12,447 nt of DNA from an uncultured Lachnospiraceae bacterium (GTDB lineage Bacteria > Bacillota > Clostridia > Lachnospirales > Lachnospiraceae). Under the pieces are notes generated by a model. The model had not been told where the DNA came from. It ran no database searches and saw only the letters and a list, made by a program, of their open reading frames with translations. The DNA lies in assembly GCA_910584325.1 (NCBI GenBank), contig CAJTZH010000081.1:1-12447 (forward strand), in the 5' to 3' direction. A program made the position numbers and the translations under genes. Positions 6,112 to 12,445 of the stretch are shown here, piece after piece; the stretch's first letter is position 1, and each line of letters starts with the position of its first letter.

Positions 6112-6937
6112 ATCGCTCTATAGCGCGCGCCACGTATTCTGAACATCCGTCCCCATGCTGGCTGTCGGTTACTTCTGCAAGTTTTTCATTCTTTAAATAT
6201 TCTTTTGCCAAATCGAGCAGAATATTTCTTGCATTGTCGAGCGCAAACAGCTTCTTGTAACAGCCGGCGAGCTGCTCGACGGCGAGCTGCGCCATTGCAT
6301 TATTATTCGCTTTTTTCGCAGTCATAAACTGACGGTAGACTGCGGCAATTTCCCCCTGTTCCTGTTTTAATTCTTCCGTGTTTCCCGATGCCTGCATGAC
6401 TGCTGCCATCGCCTTTTCCTTACTGCCGTACCACTTTAGTAAATCCGCGACAGCCTGCTCATTTGCAAACCCGGACGCTAAATGCTCCCGGTACTGTTCC
6501 ATGCTCCCGTATTGCTGCACCTGTTTGTCAAGCGCCTCCTTCGACATACATTCTAAAGTATGGTCTATAATTTTCTGTATGTCTTCACTGCGAAATGCTT
6601 CAAAACTCATCGTGTTTGCTCCTTTCATGATGTCTGATATTAACGCAATCAGTCCGTTTAAGCGGTTGCGCTTTTGTTCAAGCACGGATTTTTGCGCCGA
6701 CAATATCTGTTCCTTATCAAACTGCGGATTTTCCATAATCTTTTTGATATCGGTAAGCGGAAGTTCCAATTCTCTAAAGAACATAATTTCCTGTAACTTT
6801 TCTAACGCCTTATTGTCATAAAGGCGGTAACCGGCGTCTGTGAGCTGTGTCGGTTTCAATAAACCGATTTCGTCATAATACCGTAACGTGCGGATGCTGA
6901 TGCCGGTTATTTTAGAAATGTCTTTTACTGTTTTCAT
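6086..6937 (-). CDS. MerR-family regulator with TipAS antibiotic-recognition domain
   Basis: Residues 1-70 are a MerR helix-turn-helix (ISKITGISIRTLRYYDEIGL, then the winged TDAGYRLYD). Residues ~75-115 form the dimer coiled coil (KSVLEQKRNRLNGLIALISD). Residues ~140-275 are a TipAS-type domain with SMEQYREHLASGFANEQ and EYVARAIERYY. In TipAL of Streptomyces this domain binds thiopeptides, and in related Mta/BmrR-like proteins drugs activate efflux genes. The length (283) is normal for the two-domain form. ATG at 6937 has AAAGGAGG five bases upstream. Its own promoter has a 19-base spacer, the mark of MerR control, so autoactivation is likely. It is divergent from a TetR-MFS pump operon that may share its inducer. 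The ligand cannot be read from sequence. Confidence 0.92.
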   Translation of the reverse strand: MKTVKDISKITGISIRTLRYYDEIGLLKPTQLTDAGYRLYDNKALEKLQEIMFFRELELPLTDIKKIMENPQFDKEQILSAQKSVLEQKRNRLNGLIALISDIMKGANTMSFEAFRSEDIQKIIDHTLECMSKEALDKQVQQYGSMEQYREHLASGFANEQAVADLLKWYGSKEKAMAAVMQASGNTEELKQEQGEIAAVYRQFMTAKKANNNAMAQLAVEQLAGCYKKLFALDNARNILLDLAKEYLKNEKLAEVTDSQHGDGCSEYVARAIERYYGVSCSP

Positions 6938-6957
6938 GAGTTCCTCCTTTCCGGTTT

Positions 6958-6988
6958 ATCGTAAACCGTTACGCAGCGGGAGAGTCAA
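6958..6988 (-). promoter_or_regulatory. MerR-type promoter with 19-bp spacer upstream of the TipAS regulator
   Basis: On the minus strand, TTGACT (6988-6983) and TACGAT (6963-6958) are separated by exactly 19 bases. The over-long spacer is the hallmark of promoters activated by MerR proteins through DNA twisting. The spacer (CTCCCGCTGCGTAACGGTT) resembles the partial dyad seen in TipA/Mta-type operators. The site is 20 bases before the start codon of the MerR gene, pointing to autoregulation. Confidence 0.75.
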
Positions 6989-7022
6989 TACCTTGATGAG
7001 AAAAATTTTTCTTTTTTACAAG

Positions 7023-7057
7023 TATAATCCAGTCGCTAATGAAAAGAAATATAATCC
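7023..7057. promoter_or_regulatory. Repeated TATAATCC boxes with a possible extra TetR half-site
   Basis: TATAATCC occurs at 7023-7030 and again at 7050-7057. Between them, AGTCGCTAAT (7031-7040) reads ATTAGCGACT on the other strand, which matches the half-sites of the palindrome at 7104-7126 (ATTANNGACT). It may be a second, weaker binding site next to a -10 box. No good -35 partner is seen, so the promoter role is unclear. Confidence 0.3.
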
Positions 7058-7073
7058 TGTTGGATAAAAAGGA

Positions 7074-7103
7074 TTGCATTGCTGTGAAAAGCATGATAAG
7101 ATA
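7074..7103 (+). promoter_or_regulatory. Possible promoter for the TetR-MFS operon
   Basis: TTGCAT (7074-7079) and TAAGAT (7098-7103) are separated by 18 bases and match consensus at 4 of 6 positions each. The match is modest, but the site sits directly before the palindrome at 7104-7126, the layout expected for a repressor that covers the transcription start. Confidence 0.35.
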
Positions 7104-7126
7104 ATTAGTGACTATAAGTCATTAAT
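7104..7126. promoter_or_regulatory. Palindrome, candidate TetR-family operator
   Basis: ATTAGTGACT and AGTCATTAAT form a 10-bp inverted repeat with one mismatch around a 3-base centre (ATA). Its size and TGACT/AGTCA core are like operators of Firmicute TetR repressors that control neighbouring pumps. It lies 83 bases upstream of the TetR start. A single similar half-site is at 7031-7040. Confidence 0.6.
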
Positions 7127-7209
7127 AAACAATCACAGGAACAAATCATAAACAAAGTAAAAGAAGATGTCTGATGAATAAGAGAAATAATTAACGGAGG
7201 TACGAGAAT

Positions 7210-7869
7210 ATGGCACGTCCTGTAAAGAAAACACCGGAAGAATGGAAAAATGAGATTATGGAAGCGGCGAAAAGCCTGTTTATTTCGAAAGGCTACGAGG
7301 AGACCTCGGTTCTTGATATTATGAACATGGCGGGCGGGGCAAAGGGATTGTTTTATCATTTTTTTCAGAGCAAAGAGGAACTGATGCATATGCTGGGTAA
7401 TCAGCTTTTTTTCGAGAACAATCCGTTTGAGGCGGTCAGAGAGCGGGGGGATTTAAATGGTTTACAAAAAATAAAGTTACTGCTGTTGCTGAACCGGTCG
7501 GACGAGGAGCGCAATCAGCTCAATATACAGGCAGTTTCCATTCTCAAAGACCCTCACATTCTGGCGGCGGCAGTCGAAGAAAACAGACGTGTTTTGACAC
7601 CGTTATGGCTGGAGCTGATAGAGGAGGGCAGGCGGGACGGTTCCATTCAGACGGAGTACACAAAGGAGCTTTCCGAACTGCTGCCGCTTGTGAATTTCTG
7701 GATGATGCCTTCGATTTTTCCGGCAACGCAGGAAGAACTGCTTCATAAATACCGTTTTGTAACCGGGCTGTTCGCGCACATGGGACTACCGGTTTTTGAT
7801 GATGAGGGCAAATCATTTACGGAGCAGGTTATTAGCGGCATTTCAGAAAAGGAAGGAGATACGCCATGA
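7210..7869 (+). CDS. TetR/AcrR-family transcriptional regulator
   Basis: The N-terminal ~60 residues form the TetR helix-turn-helix: EIMEAAKSLFISKGYEETSV, then LDIMNMAGGAKGLFYHFFQS, then KEELMHML. The rest (to residue 219) is a helical ligand and dimer domain without recognisable chemistry, which is usual since this part follows the inducer. ATG at 7210 has GGAGG nine bases upstream. Its stop overlaps the MFS start (ATGA), so regulator and pump are translated together and the pump is almost certainly under its control. A 23-base palindrome upstream is a likely operator for autorepression. The ligand is probably a toxic small molecule exported by the pump, but this is inferred from the pairing. 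Confidence 0.92.
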   Translation: MARPVKKTPEEWKNEIMEAAKSLFISKGYEETSVLDIMNMAGGAKGLFYHFFQSKEELMHMLGNQLFFENNPFEAVRERGDLNGLQKIKLLLLLNRSDEERNQLNIQAVSILKDPHILAAAVEENRRVLTPLWLELIEEGRRDGSIQTEYTKELSELLPLVNFWMMPSIFPATQEELLHKYRFVTGLFAHMGLPVFDDEGKSFTEQVISGISEKEGDTP

Positions 7870-9116
7870 CGCAGAAATTGTTTACGAGGAATTTTATTCT
7901 CTTGATTCTGGGGCAGATAACGTCCCTGTTTGGAAATTTTATATTAAAGCTGGCACTGTCGATGTATGTGCTGGAAGTAACCGGTTCGGCGGCTGTATTC
8001 GCCGGGATTTTATCCGTTGCGACAGTTCCGTCAATCCTTTTTTCGCCGCTTGGCGGTATCCTTGCCGACAGGGGCAACAGGCGGAATATCATGGTTGCGT
8101 TGGATACGCTGTCCGGCGTTTCGGTTTTATGTGCGGTATTGGTTTTATCAAATGAAAATGACCTTGCCGTCATCGGCACCCTGCTTGTGCTGCTCGCTGT
8201 TTTGGGGGCATTTGAGACGCCCACGGTGCAGGCTTGTATTCCGACTATGCTGCAGGGGGACAACATCATGAAAGGAAATGCCGTCGTCAATCAGGTTGCT
8301 TCCCTGTCATATTTTATCGCGCCGATGCTCGGCGGTATTTTTTATACCATGTTTGGCTTAAAGCCAGTGATGGCGGCAAGTGTGATTTGTTTTTTTATTA
8401 CCGCGGCATTTGAATGTTTTATAAAACTAAATTATGAGCGTCAGCGTCATACAGGAAGTGTTTGGGTGGTGATAAAAGAGGATTTTGTATCCGGTATGCG
8501 ATACATTACAAAGGAGCAGGCGGATATTGCGAAAATGTTACTGCTGACGGCTGCTTCACGCTTTTTTGTGATGGGTATCATTGTGGTCGGACTGCCGTTT
8601 ATCGTGCGGACGGTTCTGGGATTTAGCGCAAACTATTACGGCGCGGCGGAAAGCGCGCTGGCTGTTGCCACAATTTTAGGGAGCATTGCGGCAGGCGTTC
8701 TGGTGGATAAACTCAAAATACATAAATTATCGATGGTTCTTGCGGCGCTCGGTGTATTACTGCTTCCTGCCGCACTTGCGTTTTTGGCGCCGGTCGGCTC
8801 GCTTGTAAAATACTGTATTCTGGTGAGTTCACTTTGCGGGATGCAGATTGCCATCAGTATTTTTTCCATTTTTGCCGTTTCCCTGATACAGCAGAGAACG
8901 CCAAACCACCTTATCGGAAAAGTGATGGCGTATACGTCTGCGCTGACGATGTGCGCCCAGCCGGCAGGACAGATTGTGTATGGATTTTTATTTGACAAAA
9001 TGAAATATAATACTTCTCTCATTTTTCTTCCAACAGCGTTGATTGTATGCGGAATCGGACTGTTTGCGGGAGGATTTTTTCGGAAGCTGGAACGGGAAAC
9101 CGCCTGCAAAATGTAA
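7866..9116 (+). CDS. MFS transporter, MefA-like drug efflux type
   Basis: This 416-residue protein has about 12 membrane helices in two six-helix halves joined by a cytoplasmic loop around residues 195-215 (LNYERQRHTGSVWVVIKEDF). Loop 2-3 carries motif A, GGILADRGNRRNIMV (about 64-78), and GVLVDKLKIHKLS gives a weaker copy in the second half. The pattern TPTVQACIPTMLQGDNIMKG and the final half with QQRTPNHLIGKVMAY match the MefA/MFS_3 group, which exports macrolides and other drugs using the proton gradient. AAGGAG lies about nine bases before the ATG. It is coupled to the TetR gene by an ATGA overlap. Whether it gives resistance, and to which drug, cannot be told from the sequence. Confidence 0.92.
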   Translation: MTQKLFTRNFILLILGQITSLFGNFILKLALSMYVLEVTGSAAVFAGILSVATVPSILFSPLGGILADRGNRRNIMVALDTLSGVSVLCAVLVLSNENDLAVIGTLLVLLAVLGAFETPTVQACIPTMLQGDNIMKGNAVVNQVASLSYFIAPMLGGIFYTMFGLKPVMAASVICFFITAAFECFIKLNYERQRHTGSVWVVIKEDFVSGMRYITKEQADIAKMLLLTAASRFFVMGIIVVGLPFIVRTVLGFSANYYGAAESALAVATILGSIAAGVLVDKLKIHKLSMVLAALGVLLLPAALAFLAPVGSLVKYCILVSSLCGMQIAISIFSIFAVSLIQQRTPNHLIGKVMAYTSALTMCAQPAGQIVYGFLFDKMKYNTSLIFLPTALIVCGIGLFAGGFFRKLERETACKM

Positions 9117-9167
9117 TGGAATTATGACAGTGTCTGTGATAGAATGGCATTAAAGGAGCGACACGAT

Positions 9168-9695
9168 ATGGATTCTGAAAATGAAATGCGCATGCTGTTT
9201 GTAATCGACACAAAGAATTACGACAGAAACGGAACGACGGTCAGCCGTCCGTCCGCACGCGGCATTATTATAAAAGACGGCAAAGCCGCAATGATACATA
9301 GCCTTAAATATGATTATTACAAATTTCCGGGCGGCGGAATCGAGAAGACGGAGGATAAGAAAACGGCGTTGATTCGCGAAGTACAGGAGGAAACGGGATT
9401 AACCGTCATTCCCGAGACCATAAAAGCCTACGGAATGGTGCATCGTATCCAAAAGGGCGATTACGAGGATGTTTTTATACAGGATAATTATTATTATCTG
9501 TGCGATGTAAAAGACGAAATAACAGCGCAGAAATTGGACGACTATGAGAAAGACGAACGGTTTACTTTGGAATATGTCACGCCACAGCAAATCATCGACA
9601 CAAACAGAAGGTGCGTCTCGCAGGAGGCGGACCAGATTATGATAGCCCGAGAAATCCGGATGTTGGAGATTTTGCAGGAGGAAGGATATTTTTGA
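9168..9695 (+). CDS. Nudix hydrolase
   Basis: Residues 56-78 fit the Nudix box G-x5-E-x7-REUxEExGU exactly: it starts GGIEKTE and ends REVQEETGL, with Glu71, Glu74 and Glu75 as metal ligands. Such enzymes cleave nucleoside diphosphates linked to another group, using Mg2+ or Mn2+. Protein length is 175, normal for a single-domain member. The preceding DYYKFPGGG and the SLKYDYY strand are typical, but substrate class cannot be set. ATG at 9168 is used because AAAGGAG lies nine bases upstream. An earlier ATG at 9144 would place that ribosome site inside the gene. It is 51 bases after the MFS gene and overlaps the AraC start by TTGA. Confidence 0.93.
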   Translation: MDSENEMRMLFVIDTKNYDRNGTTVSRPSARGIIIKDGKAAMIHSLKYDYYKFPGGGIEKTEDKKTALIREVQEETGLTVIPETIKAYGMVHRIQKGDYEDVFIQDNYYYLCDVKDEITAQKLDDYEKDERFTLEYVTPQQIIDTNRRCVSQEADQIMIAREIRMLEILQEEGYF

Positions 9696-10582
9696 GCGAG
9701 AAAAACGTAGTTATGCAAACACGCTACCACCCTTTCACAGCATCCCCCTTTCGGAAAAATAATCAATACAACGAACTGTTGCCGCGGCAGAGTCTGGCGC
9801 AGTACGTCCGCTGTTTTTGGGGAAGCGAACCCGCCTGTACGGATATGATACAAAACAGACAAGGAGAACTGGTCATTCCCGATACCTGCGTCGATATTAT
9901 CTATCATATCGACTATACGGAAAATAAAGTGACGGGCGGATTCTGCGGCATCAACGACAGGAGCTTTTACGCGGTTGACAACAGCGTTGCGGGACATGTG
10001 ACAGCGACATTTGCAATTCGGTTTTACGCATGGGAGGCGTATGTGTTCGCACAAGATTCATTCCGGTCAACGGCAAACGGATTTTATGAGGTCGGTTCCA
10101 GATTCGCGTGGCTGGACAGAGCGCTTCGTCCGAATCTGCTGGAGTTACAAACCTTACAGGAAAAAGTTTCGTTTGCGGAGCGGCTGTTGCTTGAAAAACT
10201 GCAAAACGCAAAAGAAAATAAAACGGTAAGATACGCGGTCAATACAATACTGATACAAAAAGGTTCACTCGATATATCAAAACTGGCAAAGGCTTCGTTT
10301 GTCAGCAGCAGGCAGTTAGAACGTCTGTTTCACGAATATGTCGGTATTACGCCGAAGAAACTGAGCAATCTGATACGTTATCAGCTTTTGTGGAGAGACA
10401 TTTTATATGAGCCGGATTTTGAGGTTCTCAATGCGGTTCATCAATACGGGTATACCGACCAGTCTCATTTGCTGCATGCATTTAAACGGTTTCATTCGAT
10501 GGATATACGCAGCGCAAAGCGTCTGGCTTATGAAAATGTCGCAAATTTACAAGACATTTTATATGGCAATATTATAAACTGA
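9692..10582 (+). CDS. AraC-family regulator with DUF6597-type sensor domain
   Basis: The C-terminal ~100 residues hold two helix-turn-helix motifs: LDISKLAKASFVSSRQLERL with FHEYVGITPKK, and NAVHQYGYTDQSHLLHAFKR. The N-terminal part (LPRQSLAQYVRCFWGSEP, VIPDTCVDIIYHI, FAIRFYAWEAYVF) matches the DUF6597 sensor domain seen in many AraC-type regulators. The start is the notable point. TTG at 9692 overlaps the Nudix stop (TTGA) and has AGGAGG and GAAGG 6-10 bases before it. The first ATG is at 9713 with no ribosome site. I prefer TTG, giving 296 residues, but ATG cannot be excluded. Likely translated by coupling to the Nudix gene. Its targets and inducer are unknown; the DUF3795 and TfoX-N genes 33 bases downstream are the nearest candidates. 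Confidence 0.88.
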   Translation: MSEKNVVMQTRYHPFTASPFRKNNQYNELLPRQSLAQYVRCFWGSEPACTDMIQNRQGELVIPDTCVDIIYHIDYTENKVTGGFCGINDRSFYAVDNSVAGHVTATFAIRFYAWEAYVFAQDSFRSTANGFYEVGSRFAWLDRALRPNLLELQTLQEKVSFAERLLLEKLQNAKENKTVRYAVNTILIQKGSLDISKLAKASFVSSRQLERLFHEYVGITPKKLSNLIRYQLLWRDILYEPDFEVLNAVHQYGYTDQSHLLHAFKRFHSMDIRSAKRLAYENVANLQDILYGNIIN

Positions 10583-10615
10583 TTCCAAATACGAGAGTGA
10601 AAGGAATGAGGAATC

Positions 10616-10912
10616 ATGAATTTAATTAGTGTTTGTGGAACAGATTGCAGCGCGTGCTACTGCTTTGGCAGCATGTGTAACGGCTGTAATGCCTGCGAGG
10701 GCAAAGTATTTCATGCGCCGGAGGGAAAAGCCTGCGCCATTTATGACTGCGTAAAAACAAATAAGGGGCTTTGCAACTGCGGAACGTGTCAGGAGGTTCC
10801 GTGCAAAATATGGCTTGCAACGCGGGACCCGAAATATTCGGGCGAAGAATTTGAAGAGAATATCAGAACGCGTATTCAGATTTTAAAAGGGAAAACGGAG
10901 GTATCGGACTGA
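10616..10912 (+). CDS. DUF3795-family Cys-rich protein
   Basis: This 98-residue protein has 13 cysteines at 7, 11, 14, 16, 21, 24, 27, 40, 45, 53, 55, 58 and 63, starting with ISVCGTDCSACYCFGSMC. The spacing is right for zinc or iron-sulphur binding, and the pattern matches DUF3795. The second half is charged and helical (EEFEENIRTRIQILKGK). There is no signal peptide, so it is a cytoplasmic metal-binding protein of unknown role. ATG at 10616 has AAGGAATGAGG in the 15 bases upstream. It is one base away from the TfoX-N gene, so the two are almost surely one operon, and DUF3795 genes are often found beside AraC regulators. Metal binding is inferred from the cysteines. Confidence 0.88.
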   Translation: MNLISVCGTDCSACYCFGSMCNGCNACEGKVFHAPEGKACAIYDCVKTNKGLCNCGTCQEVPCKIWLATRDPKYSGEEFEENIRTRIQILKGKTEVSD

Positions 10913-10913
10913 T

Positions 10914-11258
10914 ATGGCGGATAACAAAGAACTTGCGGCTTTTATCATGGATGAGTTGTCGGAGCTTGGAAATGTGCGCAATATTCCGATGATGGGCGGT
11001 TATGTATTTTATTATAACGAGCGGATTTTCGGCGGTATTTATGAAAGCGGCTTCATGGTGAAAGTAACGAAAGCCGGTAGAAAATATATGCCGGACAGTA
11101 TCCCGGATCCGCCGTATGACGGAGCGAAGGAAATGCTTCCGGTAACGATTCTTGAAAACAGACAGCTTCTTTGCGAAATGGTCCGTGAAATGTACGACGA
11201 GTTGCCGGAACGAAAGCCAAAAAAGAAGGCGGGCGGAAATAAAAAAAGTGCAAGATGA
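10914..11258 (+). CDS. TfoX/Sxy N-terminal domain protein
   Basis: A single TfoX-N domain fills the first ~90 residues: LGNVRNIPMMGGYVFYYNER, then IFGGIYESGFMVKVTKAG, a MetGly-rich strand pattern typical of the family. The lysine-rich tail (KPKKKAGGNKKSAR) may touch nucleic acid. In Gammaproteobacteria TfoX/Sxy controls competence with CRP, but there it also has a C-terminal domain. Stand-alone TfoX-N proteins of 100-115 residues are widespread in Firmicutes and have no proven role, so competence should not be assumed. ATG at 10914 follows the DUF3795 stop by one base, with GGAGG about 12 bases upstream. Confidence 0.88.
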   Translation: MADNKELAAFIMDELSELGNVRNIPMMGGYVFYYNERIFGGIYESGFMVKVTKAGRKYMPDSIPDPPYDGAKEMLPVTILENRQLLCEMVREMYDELPERKPKKKAGGNKKSAR

Positions 11259-11290
11259 CGCAAAAACATATAGTATAAAACATCGTGTGG

Positions 11291-11299
11291 TGTTATAAT
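11291..11299 (+). promoter_or_regulatory. Extended -10 promoter for the bcp gene
   Basis: TGT followed by a perfect TATAAT (11294-11299) is an extended -10 box. The -35 region (near 11271-11276) is poor, as extended -10 promoters allow. Transcription would start near 11306 and give a leader of about 26 bases that contains the ribosome site AAGGGGTG. Confidence 0.65.
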
Positions 11300-11331
11300 A
11301 AAAGCAGGAAACGAAAAAGGGGTGATTCGAA

Positions 11332-11784
11332 ATTCTAGAAGCAGGAACAAAAGCGCCGGCATTTTCACTGCCGGACCAGAACGGAACGGTACACACATTG
11401 GAAGAGTACCGTGGAAAAAAGGTGATATTATATTTTTATCCGAAAGACAATACGCCGGGGTGTACGAAGCAGGCATGTAATTTCGGAGAACTTTATCCGC
11501 AGTTTCAGGAAAAAGGAGCGGTGGTTCTTGGCGTCAGTAAAGACAGCGTGACGTCTCATAAGAAATTTGAAGAAAAATACGGACTTCCGTTTACATTGCT
11601 TTCCGACACGGAACTAACCTGTATCAAGGCGTACGACGTCTGGCAGGAAAAGAAAAATTACGGAAAGGTGAGCATGGGGGTAGTCAGAACAACGTATCTG
11701 ATTGACGAAGAAGGCGTGATTGCGGAGGCGTTCGATAAGGTCAAAGCAGCCGAAAATCCGCAGCAGATGCTTTCTGTTTTATAG
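11332..11784 (+). CDS. bcp: Thiol peroxidase, Bcp/PrxQ type peroxiredoxin, with ATT start
   Basis: Bcp reduces hydrogen and organic peroxides using thioredoxin. LEAGTKAPAFSLPDQNGT is the standard N-terminus. The PxxxTxxC site is P37-T41-C44 in FYPKDNTPGCTKQACNF, with the resolving Cys49 five residues on, as in the alpha-type PrxQ, and Arg119 in VVRTTYLID completes the active site. Length is 150, as expected. The start is odd. An in-frame TGA at 11323 limits the gene, and the first ATG/GTG/TTG is a TTG at 11398, which would remove the first 22 residues. ATT at 11332 sits exactly where family members have Met and has AAGGGGTG seven bases upstream, so I annotate ATT as the start. A sequencing error (ATG to ATT) or a start-mutated gene are the alternatives. 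Confidence 0.85.
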   Translation: MLEAGTKAPAFSLPDQNGTVHTLEEYRGKKVILYFYPKDNTPGCTKQACNFGELYPQFQEKGAVVLGVSKDSVTSHKKFEEKYGLPFTLLSDTELTCIKAYDVWQEKKNYGKVSMGVVRTTYLIDEEGVIAEAFDKVKAAENPQQMLSVL

Positions 11785-11813
11785 AAGTATATGAGAGATA
11801 ATGGAGGTAAATC

Positions 11814-12215
11814 ATGAAAAAGAGTTTTGTGAAAACAGTTATCGCGGCGGCGCTGACAGTAATCGTAGCGGGAAATATGACCACGACTGCCATGGCACAT
11901 CACTCTCATTCATCGGACAGAGTGCCGCAGAATACATCGTGCCATCAAAGCAGTCATTGTTATGATGATTCGTACTGTGACATATGTGGAACCAGCCACA
12001 ATGACGAATACGCGTACTGCGATGTATGCAAAACCTGCCACAATGGCGCATACTGTGACGCATATGGGACTTATCATAATGACGCGCATTGCCCTGTGGA
12101 TGATGCGTACCGCAATGAGGCAGTTTGTGAAGCAAGAAAGCATCATGCCAGATTTTATTGTGGCAGCAGGGAAGAGTATTATTCGCGAAAAAACTGCAAA
12201 GTGGATTGTTTTTAG
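11814..12215 (+). CDS. Secreted Cys/His-rich protein with 12-residue repeats
   Basis: The 133-residue precursor begins with a classic signal peptide: MKKSFVK, a hydrophobic core (TVIAAALTVIVAGN) and an AMA cleavage motif at 26-28, giving a mature chain beginning HHSHSS. The mature part has 13 Cys (43, 49, 55, 58, 69, 72, 75, 81, 93, 105, 116, 128, 132) and 10-11 His in 105 residues. Four tandem repeats of about 12-14 residues fill residues 54-103, with consensus YCDxCGTxHNDA. This suggests a metal-binding or disulphide-rich surface protein; I do not recognise a family. ATG at 11814 has GGAGG six bases upstream. It follows bcp by 29 bases and is probably co-transcribed, and it ends 9 bases before a strong terminator. 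It could bind Zn or Cu, or be a small antimicrobial-like peptide; neither is shown. Confidence 0.82.
   Translation: MKKSFVKTVIAAALTVIVAGNMTTTAMAHHSHSSDRVPQNTSCHQSSHCYDDSYCDICGTSHNDEYAYCDVCKTCHNGAYCDAYGTYHNDAHCPVDDAYRNEAVCEARKHHARFYCGSREEYYSRKNCKVDCF
11973..12122 (+). repeat. Tandem coding repeats in the Cys/His protein
   Basis: Four units of 42, 36, 36 and 36 bases encode YCDICGTSHNDEYA, YCDVCKTCHNGA, YCDAYGTYHNDA and HCPVDDAYRNEA, and a fifth decayed unit starts with VCEA. The Cys at position 2 is kept in all, while later units lose the second Cys and the His, which points to duplication followed by decay. Confidence 0.8.
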
Positions 12216-12224
12216 AAAAATAAT

Positions 12225-12253
12225 AAAAACCTCGCTGTATGGGCGGGGTTTTT
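12225..12253 (+). terminator. Intrinsic terminator after the Cys/His protein
   Basis: An 11-bp stem (AAAAACCTCGC with GCGGGGTTTTT, one G-T pair) with a 7-base loop ends in five T residues. It starts 9 bases after the stop codon and closes the bcp transcription unit. The A run on the other side could also allow some termination from the opposite direction. Confidence 0.88.
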
Positions 12254-12352
12254 GACTTTAGAAAGAAACAAAAATCCGTCTTTTTTAATACAGTAGAATA
12301 CTTATATAAACTGGAATTCTGATAAGACACTTTTTATATCATTTATTAACTG

Positions 12353-12445
12353 TTATATCTTATCTCCAAAAAGTCCGTAAACCCCTGAAAATGCTAAATT
12401 TATAGCAAGTGAGTTTGCCCTTAGATTTTCCCTTGTGTTATATCC
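12353..12445 (-). other. Open reading frame fragment at the window edge, doubtful
   Basis: On the minus strand the frame is open from the window edge to a TAA at 12353 and reads about 30 residues (with NSLAINLAFSGVYGLFGDK). One plus-strand frame is also open over the same bases from 12391. No start, ribosome site or recognised domain is inside the window. It may be the end of a gene or part of a repeat that lies outside. The stretch 12254-12352 between the terminator and this fragment is A+T-rich with nothing I can name. Confidence 0.2.

Noticed and set aside
7105..7389. Minus-strand 94-codon frame over the TetR start
   Set aside because: It lies over the operator and the TetR helix-turn-helix coding region and has no supported start.
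11293..11307. PerR box over the bcp promoter
   Set aside because: The left half TTATAAT fits, but the right half is poor. It is more simply the -10 box.
11398..11500. Frameshift or truncation of bcp
   Set aside because: The frame is unbroken from 11326 to the stop and all active-site residues are in place. Only the initiator codon is unusual.
11398..11784. TTG at 11398 as the bcp start
   Set aside because: It would remove the conserved LEAGTKAPAFSLPDQNG start of the fold, and no ribosome site precedes it.
11839..12330. 163-codon antisense frame rich in His and Cys
   Set aside because: It is the shadow of the repeat-rich Cys/His gene and the terminator. The sense strand has signal peptide, ribosome site and terminator in the right order.
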